Below the pieces are notes generated by a model. It did not search any database. It saw nothing but the letters and a program-made list of their open reading frames with translations, and was not told the origin of the DNA. Positions 1 to 5,656 of a stretch of 5,656 nucleotides of DNA are shown piece by piece. Made by a program: the position numbers and the translations under genes. Source of the stretch: Phycisphaerales bacterium (GTDB lineage Bacteria; Planctomycetota; Phycisphaerae; Sedimentisphaerales; Anaerobacaceae). Position 1 is the first letter of the stretch; each line of letters starts with the position of its first letter. The stretch spans positions 578 through 6,233 of the forward strand of contig DQCG01000631.1 in NCBI GenBank assembly GCA_003533825.1. Reading direction: 5' to 3'.

Positions 1-887
1 GTGGCAAGATCGAGCCCGTCGACTTCCGGGCCGGTGAGGTTGACCCAGTTGATCCCTCGCACGGGGGTGGCTGATCCAAGACGTTTGGGTTTTTCAGTGT
101 CTGAGGTTTTGGTTTTGTCGATGCGATCAAGATTTCCGATGCGTGAGACTAATCCGACATTGTGGGAGCGATGTTCGAATTGAGCGCCGGCGGCGGCGAA
201 GATGTCTCCGTCGCCGGTGGCGTCGATGACAACTTTTGCGAGAATAGCCTGCCGGCCCGACTTGCTCTCGAATACTGCGCCGCGGAGGGAGTTGTTCTGT
301 GTGACGGCGTCGACGCCCCAGCAGTGGAGAAAGACCTGGACCTCGGCTTCTTCAATCATTTCGACCATCAGGTATTTTACGGCTTCGGCATCGACGGTGG
401 GATTGGAGCCGGGCCTGCGGTTGATGATTGCGCCGTCCATTTTTTCGAGGCGGCGCATCATTTCTTCTCCTATTCCCTGGCAGACCTGTTTTGGCCCTTT
501 GGCGATGTGCCCGAGGATGAGAAGTACCAGTCCGCCGGTCCAGAGGCCTCCGAAGTGTCCGTATCGTTCGACGATAGTGACTTTTGCGCCGGCTCGTCTT
601 GCGGCTATGGCGGCGACGATTCCCGCCGGACCGCCTCCGACGACGAGTACGTCCGTCTCGGTCAGCACGGGCAGTTGGCGCCGGGGTTGTATGACTTTAC
701 CGTCTATCAGTACGGCGTTGGATCGGTTGTCCTGAACTTTGTTGGTAGCGATAACGGAACTCTGGAAACCGCTTTCGCCGATATCCTGGGCCAATAGCTG
801 TTTATCGATTCCTAAACCCGTACCAATGCCAATCCCCGACATTCCCATTATTCGCAGGCAATCGCGCCGAGTCATTTGGTTTTTCAT
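1..887 (-). CDS. FAD-dependent oxidoreductase with twin-arginine leader (C-terminus beyond left edge)
   Basis: The frame is open from an ATG at 887 to the left edge, giving 295 complete codons and no stop, so the C-terminal part is missing. The leader has a twin-arginine pattern (TRRDCLR, residues 6-12) followed by a Gly/Ile/Met-rich hydrophobic stretch (about 13-27), suggesting Tat export of a folded, FAD-loaded protein. After a linker comes a Rossmann dinucleotide fold: VLVVGGGPAG at 80-89 is the GxGxxG loop, and Glu107 (TIVER) ends the second strand, where it would bind the adenosine ribose. VVIDATGDGD at 219-228 matches the second FAD-contact motif (ATGDGD) of the FAD-dependent oxidoreductase family that Pfam calls FAD_oxidored (PF12831). 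That family resembles succinate dehydrogenase/fumarate reductase flavoproteins, and its members often sit in polysaccharide-degradation loci of Planctomycetota and Bacteroidota; most have no known substrate. The gene follows the PL11 lyase by 149 bases on the same strand, so a sugar or uronate substrate is possible but inferred. The fold is confident, the reaction is not. Confidence 0.93.
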   Translation of the reverse strand, partial: MKNQMTRRDCLRIMGMSGIGIGTGLGIDKQLLAQDIGESGFQSSVIATNKVQDNRSNAVLIDGKVIQPRRQLPVLTETDVLVVGGGPAGIVAAIAARRAGAKVTIVERYGHFGGLWTGGLVLLILGHIAKGPKQVCQGIGEEMMRRLEKMDGAIINRRPGSNPTVDAEAVKYLMVEMIEEAEVQVFLHCWGVDAVTQNNSLRGAVFESKSGRQAILAKVVIDATGDGDIFAAAGAQFEHRSHNVGLVSRIGNLDRIDKTKTSDTEKPKRLGSATPVRGINWVNLTGPEVDGLDLA

Positions 888-893
888 GAGCGT

Positions 894-900
894 CTTCCTT
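894..900 (-). promoter_or_regulatory. Ribosome binding site of the FAD oxidoreductase
   Basis: Read on the minus strand, AAGGAAG ends six bases before the ATG at 887. This spacing favours that ATG over the in-frame ATG at 875. Both starts keep the twin arginines, but 887 adds the residues MKNQ ahead of them. Confidence 0.7.
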
Positions 901-1036
901 ATCCATAGTAAATGTTTTAGCCTGGATCTTTACCTGGTAACTGTACGTTTGTGCCGAGCCTTATGCCTAATATGATAGTGTGCCCGCTTTGAGCTCTTCA
1001 TAGGTTGATTATTCACTTCCATTTTACATGTCGTAC

Positions 1037-2947
1037 TTAATCTGTCTTGATGCCGGCGATTGCTTCGCCTTTGCCGATTAGGTAGATATTGGGATGCGGT
1101 GGGGGCGTCATCCCGTCGCCGAGAAAGAATCCAGGGTGCGGCGGCTTATTATAAACGACGTTTTGCCAGGTAATCGAAAGGCGATATTGCGGATCGTGCA
1201 TCAAAGTGTAGATGCGGTGCTCGGTTGGAATCGTCGTAGTATAAAGTCGCAGAGATTGACCATCGGGAGCGGTCATGAGCATTTCTTCCCGCCAGTCGCC
1301 CAGGAAATCACCCACAATATTCGGACCGCGTCCGCCTCGCCGGGCTCCAGTGGAGAAGAGCCTTTCTTCGGCGCCTGTTTCCCAGTTCCATTTATTGACG
1401 CTCGAACCGGCGATAAGTTCGCGCAAGAGATCGCCGTCCCACCAGATCACAAAACCGCCGGATCGCGGCTTTGCAGCTATCTCCTGACCTTGTGAATCGC
1501 GCAGACCTCCCGGGCCGCCCCATGCCTCATAACCACGATGTCGCGGATCGATGTCGGCCGCCACGCCCCCTCCGACGTCGACGCCGGGGCTGTGTTTCCA
1601 AATCGCTTCGCCTGTGCGAGCATCGCGCATCGCCGCGCCGGGGCTTTGGAACCGGACGGTGTCGTCCTCGTTTTCGTGAATGGTGAATACCTCCAGGCCG
1701 GGACGGTCGGGATACATATCGCTGATATGCATCGAATCACCATGTCGCCAGCCGGTTGAGTAAAGTCCTTTGCCATTGTCATCGACAACCATCGCGTGAT
1801 AGACAATCTCGTCTTTTCCGTCTTTGTCCACATCCGCGACCGAGAGCGAATGGCCGCCCATGCCTGAATAGGGTGAGGCATCCTCGTAAGGAGGATAGCT
1901 AATGCCTGAATCGAAAACCCAGCGGCTGGTCAGTTTCTCATCGCGCCAATCCCAGGCGGCCATAACAATCCGGCCATACACACCCCGGCACATTACCAGG
2001 CTCGGCCTTACGCCGTCCAGGTAGGCGACACAGGCTAGGAAGCGGTCGCAGCGGTTGCCGTAGCTGTCGTTGCCGCCGTTTCCGCCGATTCCGCCCCAGC
2101 CGTTGATAGGGTAGCGATTGGGGATATAATCCACCGTTTCCAGCGCTGCACCGGTCAGGCCGTCAAAAATGGTCAAATACTCCGGTCCATCAAGAATACG
2201 GCCATGGGTTCGGTCGCCTTGGTTATGGGTGCGCCAGTCCTTGTCTTTGTCGCCGATAACCTGACCCTTACCGTCTGTTGTGCCGTCGGCGGTTTTGCAG
2301 GCCATCTCGGCTTTACCGTCGCCGTCGAGGTCATAGACCATGAACTGAGTGTAGTGTTCGCCGTCGCGGATATTGATTCCCAGATTGATGCGCCAGAGGT
2401 GCGTGCCGTCCATCTCGTAGGCGTCGAAGACGGGCGTGCCTGTGATGCCGGCAAAGGCGTTATCGCGGCCGTGTGATATTTGATGCAGGACAATCTCATA
2501 TTCACCGTCACCATCCAGATCGGCGATTGAGGCATCGCCGGGCCGGTATTCGGCAATAGGCTGGATTGGGATTTCGAGGTAATTATCATCCCAGGCACTT
2601 GCCGGTTTTGAGGGAGCCAGTTCCTTGCCGTTCAATACCGGCCGGACAAAATACTGAAGCTCCTGATTGGAATCTGCACCGCGATCCATGTAGTTGGTAG
2701 CTTCGGCAATTGGCCTTTCATTGACCTTAACCGGCTCGCCGTTGCCGGTCATGCGGTAGAGATTGAAAGCGACTGTTTCAGGATCTGTGCCGAACAATCT
2801 CCAGCCGACGTAAACGCCGCCGTCGGGCTTTTTTACGGCCACAATCCCACGAGTGAGGTTTTCCATCCGTCGTGGTGCTGCTGCGGTTGCAGTAAGGGCC
2901 GTCGGCAGGCCGAGAAAAAGGGCGATTATGAACCAATTGCGAATCAT
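1037..2947 (-). CDS. Secreted rhamnogalacturonan lyase, polysaccharide lyase family 11
   Basis: This complete 636-residue protein resembles the PL11 lyases (Bacillus subtilis YesW/YesX type, about 610-620 residues), which cleave rhamnosyl-galacturonate bonds of rhamnogalacturonan I by beta-elimination and leave an unsaturated uronate end. Residues 1-24 are a Sec signal peptide (hydrophobic 5-20, Ala-rich end, likely cut near 22-24); no lipobox is present. Residues about 27-118 form the N-terminal beta-sandwich typical of PL11 (MENLTRGIVAV, then VGWRLFG and FNLYR). The rest is an eight-bladed-propeller-type catalytic domain with acidic calcium-binding loops: DLDGDGEYEI (143-152), DLDGDGKAEM (206-215) and DVDKDGKDEI (372-381). 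The end has the family hallmark YNKPPHPGFFLG (599-610) and PNIYLIG. No frameshift, dockerin or extra carbohydrate-binding module is seen. The start at 2947 gives a clean signal peptide; its ribosome site is weak (AAGAG, about nine bases upstream). It is the first gene of the leftward unit, and endo versus exo action cannot be read from sequence. Confidence 0.96.
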   Translation of the reverse strand: MIRNWFIIALFLGLPTALTATAAAPRRMENLTRGIVAVKKPDGGVYVGWRLFGTDPETVAFNLYRMTGNGEPVKVNERPIAEATNYMDRGADSNQELQYFVRPVLNGKELAPSKPASAWDDNYLEIPIQPIAEYRPGDASIADLDGDGEYEIVLHQISHGRDNAFAGITGTPVFDAYEMDGTHLWRINLGINIRDGEHYTQFMVYDLDGDGKAEMACKTADGTTDGKGQVIGDKDKDWRTHNQGDRTHGRILDGPEYLTIFDGLTGAALETVDYIPNRYPINGWGGIGGNGGNDSYGNRCDRFLACVAYLDGVRPSLVMCRGVYGRIVMAAWDWRDEKLTSRWVFDSGISYPPYEDASPYSGMGGHSLSVADVDKDGKDEIVYHAMVVDDNGKGLYSTGWRHGDSMHISDMYPDRPGLEVFTIHENEDDTVRFQSPGAAMRDARTGEAIWKHSPGVDVGGGVAADIDPRHRGYEAWGGPGGLRDSQGQEIAAKPRSGGFVIWWDGDLLRELIAGSSVNKWNWETGAEERLFSTGARRGGRGPNIVGDFLGDWREEMLMTAPDGQSLRLYTTTIPTEHRIYTLMHDPQYRLSITWQNVVYNKPPHPGFFLGDGMTPPPHPNIYLIGKGEAIAGIKTD

Positions 2948-3028
2948 TATATTAACTCTTGTGGACTAATTGTGTTACATGCTATATTACTGATTCTCTA
3001 AAAATCATACAATGAACAACTGGTTCGT

Positions 3029-3056
3029 ATTTTATCACAAACCAATGGAAGTCCAA
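3029..3056 (-). promoter_or_regulatory. Candidate promoter of the PL11 lyase unit
   Basis: Read on the minus strand, TTGGAC (3056-3051) and TAAAAT (3034-3029) are separated by 16 bases. The -10 box matches the sigma-70 consensus at five of six positions, but the -35 box at only three. Transcription would start near 3022, leaving an untranslated leader of about 75 bases before the lyase ATG. An imperfect inverted repeat, GAACAACTGGTTC (3014-3026), lies at the predicted start point. This is inference from spacing and box match only. Confidence 0.3.
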
Positions 3057-3111
3057 CAACTAAACTGTCATCACAGGATGATTCCTTATAAGAGTTTAAG
3101 AAGGCTCTGCT

Positions 3112-3117
3112 TATAAT
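3112..3117 (+). promoter_or_regulatory. Candidate -10 box of the rightward unit
   Basis: TATAAT at 3112-3117 is a perfect sigma-70 -10 hexamer, but no good -35 box lies 16-18 bases upstream, so an activator or another sigma factor might be needed. Transcription would begin near 3124, about 106 bases before the isomerase-like gene and just upstream of the palindrome at 3137-3155. The heptamer CTTATAA occurs twice, at 3085-3091 and 3110-3116, and the first copy is part of an 8-bp palindrome (CTTATAAG). In an AT-rich gap such matches can arise by chance. Confidence 0.35.
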
Positions 3118-3136
3118 CTTGCGTTCGAGAGCATTG

Positions 3137-3155
3137 CGGTATAAAATTTATACCG
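3137..3155. promoter_or_regulatory. Perfect 19-bp palindrome, candidate operator
   Basis: The arms CGGTATAAA and TTTATACCG are exact reverse complements around a single central A. It lies in the intergenic region between the divergent units, 74 bases before the isomerase-like start. A nine-base perfect arm with a one-base centre suits a dimeric repressor or activator site better than a transcript hairpin, because the loop would be too short. The motif does not match the usual CG-centred LacI operator, and I cannot assign the regulator family. It lies just downstream of the candidate rightward transcription start, so bound protein could block elongation. Confidence 0.5.
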
Positions 3156-3212
3156 GACTTGCCGGATTGATCGACCTGGATGGTTAGTATTTTCTGCCCT
3201 ATTCGAACATTT

Positions 3213-3218
3213 AAGGAG
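3213..3218 (+). promoter_or_regulatory. Shine-Dalgarno site serving two competing ATGs
   Basis: AAGGAG is the strongest ribosome binding site in this gap. It lies 11 bases before the ATG at 3230, which gives the twin-arginine leader and the long frame, but only four bases before an ATG at 3223 in another frame. Neither spacing is ideal. The start at 3230 was chosen because its product has a recognisable leader and domain. Confidence 0.65.
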
Positions 3219-3229
3219 TAAGATGAATT

Positions 3230-3925
3230 ATGAAATCTTCAAACGAGATAACTCGCCGGAGCTTTATGAAAAGTGCCGCCGGCCTGATGCATAACCGCTT
3301 CGACGAAAGGCTGGAACAGGAGCTTGAGTGGACCGGGAAAATAGTCGATGCAGCTCAAAAGCTGGATACGAAAGTTATCCGAATCGACGTTGTTCCACGC
3401 CGAACCAGACGCGAGGATTTTTTGCCATTTGCCATAAAGGCCTGCAGGCAACTTTGTGACATTGTCAAGGGAACATCAATTCGTTATGGAATTGAAAATC
3501 ATGGCAGCATTACCAACGATCCGGATTTTTTGCAAAGATTATTCGATGGCGTCGACTCACCGAATCTCGGCCTGACGCTCGATACCGCCAATTTCTACTG
3601 GTATGGGCATCCGCTGGACGAGCTTTATAAGATATTTGAGAGGTTTGCATCGAGAGCTTTTCACACTCATTGCAAGAGCATACGATATCCTGAGAACAAA
3701 AGGAATATACAACGCCCAATGGGCTGGGAATACAATCAATACTCCGCTCCTATATATGAGGGTGACATCGACTTCGGTAAAGTGGCGGAGATTCTACGCA
3801 AGGTTAACTACCAGGGCGATCTCTGCCTTGAAAACGAAACACTCGGGAAATATCCCGATGACCGACATGGCGAGATCCTGCAAAAGGAAATTGCCCTGTT
3901 AAGAAAAATAAGCAAGGTAGAATAA
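3230..3925 (+). CDS. Xylose-isomerase-like TIM-barrel protein (sugar isomerase/epimerase superfamily), lacking the first part of the barrel
   Basis: This 231-residue protein belongs to the xylose isomerase-like TIM-barrel superfamily (Pfam AP_endonuc_2, PF01261), which includes metal-dependent sugar isomerases and epimerases. Residues 8-19 (TRRSFMKSAAGL) begin a twin-arginine signal, but it has only a short hydrophobic part and no cleavage site. From Met20 the sequence turns charged and reads like the middle of the barrel. The strands seen are KVIRID (48-53), RYGIENHG (85-92), LGLTLDTANF (113-122), AFHTHCKS (143-150) and DLCLENE (197-203). Candidate metal ligands are Glu89, Asp118, His145 or His147, and Glu201 or Glu203. 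In D-tagatose/D-psicose 3-epimerases the equivalent first Glu lies near residue 150; allowing for the leader, about 80 residues covering the first three beta/alpha units are absent here. The metal site may therefore survive while the barrel cannot close normally. It may be a degraded gene, an assembly error or a partner-dependent half barrel. It is 52 bases upstream of the beta-helix gene. The superfamily is confident; substrate and activity are not. Confidence 0.85.
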   Translation: MKSSNEITRRSFMKSAAGLMHNRFDERLEQELEWTGKIVDAAQKLDTKVIRIDVVPRRTRREDFLPFAIKACRQLCDIVKGTSIRYGIENHGSITNDPDFLQRLFDGVDSPNLGLTLDTANFYWYGHPLDELYKIFERFASRAFHTHCKSIRYPENKRNIQRPMGWEYNQYSAPIYEGDIDFGKVAEILRKVNYQGDLCLENETLGKYPDDRHGEILQKEIALLRKISKVE

Positions 3926-3965
3926 ATGCTCCGGGCTCAGCCTTATCATTTTTCGAGATTATTTT

Positions 3966-3971
3966 GGGAAG
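3966..3971 (+). promoter_or_regulatory. Ribosome binding site of the beta-helix gene
   Basis: GGGAAG ends six bases before the ATG at 3978 but directly abuts an in-frame ATG at 3972. The spacing therefore favours 3978, which gives a signal peptide beginning MKKW. Confidence 0.6.
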
Positions 3972-3977
3972 ATGAGT

Positions 3978-5656
3978 ATGAAAAAATGGTGTTGTACGGC
4001 GGTTGTTGTTCTGTTAGTACTCGGTGGCGTCCGGATTAACGCTGAAGAGTTCAGTTGGCAGAAAACGTATGCAAAAATCTCTTCAAAAGGTGATATCGAG
4101 TGGTCGCCAAAACCATTCAGCTTTGAAAAGGGGGATTCAGTTCGCTATATCGACTACGAGGATGGGGATGATTCAAATAATGGTTTGACCAGGGATACTC
4201 CGTGGAAACATCATCCATGGGATCCGCAGGCCTCAGGAAATGCGAAACAGTGCAAAGGGATTCACACCTACATCTTCAAGCGGGGAGTATACTACAGGGG
4301 TACAATGAATGCCCTTGAATCGGGCCGAAAGGGCAATCCAATCCGTCTTACAAGCGATCCGGCCTGGGGAACAGGGGAGGCCGTGATCTCCGGCGGATAC
4401 AGGATCGCAGGCGGATGGAAGAAAGGTGCTTCAAATAAAAACATTCCTGAGCCTGACAAAATCTGGCACATTGACCTCGATTTCGCGCCGCGTACCGTAT
4501 ATCTTGTGGAACCATCGGGAAGGTCCGCTTCAAAGAACGACAAAATAACACGCATCCCTCTGGCGCGGATGCCTAACTGGAAAGTGTCCAACCCTGAAGA
4601 TGTGAAAAGCGAGTGGTGGTGCTGGGACAATCCGGGACATCCCTATTTTAACCTGACCATGAAGGCCGAAAAGAGTGGAAGAGTCCTGGCAATGGGAAAG
4701 GATACCAAGCATATCACAGGCCCGAAAGAACTCTACATGGGCGCGATCCTGTGGGCAGAGTTCGGCTGGGTTGACGGCACGCCATATCCTTCATACATTC
4801 AGGGATTTGACGCTGAGAAAAGAGCCCTCGGTTTTGAAGGTTATCTGGGCAGTGCGAAATCGCGCATTATTAACAGGGGTCACAGGTATTACCTTGAAGA
4901 CAAACCGCATTACCTTGACGATCCTGAAGGCGAATACTGGTTTGAAAAGGACCGAACCGGTGGAAGGCTTCACATTATCCTGCCGAATGGACAGAATCCG
5001 AACACGGCAATAATAGAAGCGGGGAAAGAGGCTACACTTGTTGATCTTACAGGACAGTCCACAGGACGCCTTACGGTGGAGCACATTGTTGTGAGCGGTC
5101 TGACATTCAGGTTCACAAATGTTGCCTGGAATCTGACGGAAGTACCCTGGTTATATTCTCAAAAGTTCAGGCTCAAAAGACACATCTATCCGGCGTGTAT
5201 CAGGGTCTGGGGACCTGCTGACGATATAACGATTGCGAACTGCAAATTCGAACATATCAATAACGGTGTATTGATGAAGGCAGTCAATCCAGGCGACCGT
5301 ATTGATAATATTATTATACGTGATTGTGAATTCCGGGATACCGATCACAACGGCATAAGTATTGAGGAGGGATTGCTTTGGGGAGATACCCTTCCGGACC
5401 GGGCGGGCCATCTATACGACGTTAATATCCTGAGAAATTACCTTTATAGAACCGGATTGCGCAGCCCCCGGGTGGGGGCAGCGGATGCCATAAACGTTGA
5501 CAATGCCCAAACCCTGGAAGTTGCCGGGAATGTCGTTGAACGCTCCTGGCACGCCGGAATAAACGTCCGCGGCGCCAAGATAAGCGGCAATGTCAGGGAC
5601 TGTCCGCTTACCCGTATTCTCATCTACCAGAACAAGGTGACAGACTCGATAAGAAC
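3978..5656 (+). CDS. Secreted right-handed parallel beta-helix protein, probable polysaccharide-active enzyme (C-terminus beyond right edge)
   Basis: The frame stays open from 3978 to the right edge (559 complete codons), so the protein is cut off. Residues 1-22 are a Sec signal peptide: MKKW, a hydrophobic core AVVVLLVLGG, and a probable cut after Ala22 (INA before EEF). Next comes a motif common at the start of secreted beta-helix enzymes, DGDDSNNGLT (62-71) with TPW (74-76). The first coil-like segments follow at 97-141 (FKRGVYYRG, NPIRLTSDP, VISGGYRI). Residues about 150-360 are a Trp/Tyr-rich region without clear repeats. From 365 regular coils reappear: VEHIVVSGLTF, ITIANCKF (417-424), IDNIIIRDCEF (442-452), VNILRNYLY (482-490), LEVAGNVV (513-520) and ILIYQNKV (547-554). 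Such folds occur in pectate lyases (PL1, PL9) and glycosidases (GH28, GH120, GH141). None can be assigned, and no catalytic residue is claimed. Neighbouring PL11 suggests a pectic substrate. It probably shares a transcript with the upstream isomerase-like gene. Confidence 0.9.
   Translation, partial: MKKWCCTAVVVLLVLGGVRINAEEFSWQKTYAKISSKGDIEWSPKPFSFEKGDSVRYIDYEDGDDSNNGLTRDTPWKHHPWDPQASGNAKQCKGIHTYIFKRGVYYRGTMNALESGRKGNPIRLTSDPAWGTGEAVISGGYRIAGGWKKGASNKNIPEPDKIWHIDLDFAPRTVYLVEPSGRSASKNDKITRIPLARMPNWKVSNPEDVKSEWWCWDNPGHPYFNLTMKAEKSGRVLAMGKDTKHITGPKELYMGAILWAEFGWVDGTPYPSYIQGFDAEKRALGFEGYLGSAKSRIINRGHRYYLEDKPHYLDDPEGEYWFEKDRTGGRLHIILPNGQNPNTAIIEAGKEATLVDLTGQSTGRLTVEHIVVSGLTFRFTNVAWNLTEVPWLYSQKFRLKRHIYPACIRVWGPADDITIANCKFEHINNGVLMKAVNPGDRIDNIIIRDCEFRDTDHNGISIEEGLLWGDTLPDRAGHLYDVNILRNYLYRTGLRSPRVGAADAINVDNAQTLEVAGNVVERSWHAGINVRGAKISGNVRDCPLTRILIYQNKVTDSIR

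Noticed and set aside
162..797. A 211-residue open frame on the plus strand, opposite the FAD oxidoreductase
   Set aside because: Its product has no domain or plausible leader, and the opposite strand encodes clear FAD motifs. The open frame is a by-product of codon bias in the real gene.
888..1036. Separate promoter or terminator between the lyase and the oxidoreductase
   Set aside because: No pair of -35 and -10 boxes with proper spacing and no GC-rich stem with a T-run was found on the minus strand.
1477..1881. Alternative minus-strand frame of 134 residues inside the lyase
   Set aside because: It lies wholly inside the PL11 gene in another frame and has low-complexity composition. The lyase frame has family motifs through this stretch.
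2173..2598. Alternative minus-strand frame of 141 residues inside the lyase
   Set aside because: It overlaps the PL11 calcium-loop region out of frame and is rich in Thr, Ser and Pro, as expected of a shadow frame.
3068..3081. Small inverted repeat TCATC-ACAG-GATGA in the intergenic region
   Set aside because: Five-base arms are expected by chance, no U-tract follows, and it matches no regulatory motif I can name.
3926..3977. Terminator between the isomerase-like gene and the beta-helix gene
   Set aside because: The only repeat, GGCT-C-AGCC, has a one-base loop and cannot form a stable hairpin. Read-through is more likely.
3926..4039. A 37-codon ORF whose ATG directly follows the isomerase-like stop codon
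   Set aside because: It is out of frame with the beta-helix signal peptide that it overlaps. Its product shows no motif, and the better-placed ribosome site belongs to the ATG at 3978.
3978..4046. Possible lipoprotein signal on the beta-helix protein (Cys5, Cys6)
   Set aside because: The cysteines come before the hydrophobic core, not after it, so they cannot form a lipobox. The cut after INA fits an ordinary Sec signal.
4292..4630. Minus-strand frame of 112 residues opposite the beta-helix gene
   Set aside because: It has no recognisable domain, and the plus strand carries a continuous signal peptide and beta-helix protein across it.

Overview
The window holds four protein-coding genes in two divergent pairs, set around a 282-base intergenic control region (2948-3229). 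No RNA gene, CRISPR array, insertion sequence or integrase was seen. The content looks like part of a locus for degrading pectin-type polysaccharide. Twin-arginine leaders on soluble enzymes, Shine-Dalgarno motifs, a secreted family PL11 lyase, a beta-helix protein and the absence of SusC/SusD-like genes together suggest a Gram-negative polysaccharide degrader, perhaps Planctomycetota (Phycisphaerae-like) or another PVC-group bacterium. This taxonomic guess is inference from style of content, not from a marker gene.

Leftward unit (minus strand): the promoter-proximal gene, 2947 to 1037, is a complete 636-residue rhamnogalacturonan lyase of family PL11 with a Sec signal peptide. After a 149-base gap comes a FAD-dependent oxidoreductase starting at 887. 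It has a twin-arginine-like leader, and its C-terminal part runs off the left edge. The gap 888-1036 contains only the oxidoreductase ribosome binding site; I see no convincing terminator or strong promoter there, so read-through from the lyase is likely.

Rightward unit (plus strand): 3230-3925 encodes a xylose-isomerase-like TIM-barrel protein (sugar isomerase/epimerase superfamily). Its truncated twin-arginine leader runs straight into the middle of the barrel, so roughly the first third of the fold is missing. A gene from 3978 to beyond the right edge follows after 52 bases. It encodes a secreted right-handed parallel beta-helix protein, probably a carbohydrate-active enzyme of unassigned family.

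How they may work together: the PL11 lyase cuts the rhamnose/galacturonate backbone of rhamnogalacturonan I outside the cytoplasm. The beta-helix protein would act on the same or an attached glycan. The oxidoreductase and the isomerase-like protein would modify released sugars. All four N-termini look like export signals: Sec for the two beta-rich polysaccharide enzymes, Tat-type for the two cofactor- or metal-dependent ones. The intergenic region contains a perfect 19-bp palindrome, a consensus -10 box for the rightward unit and a weaker promoter candidate for the leftward unit. The points most worth a second look are the internally deleted isomerase, the out-of-frame start codon that competes with its own, and the palindrome.
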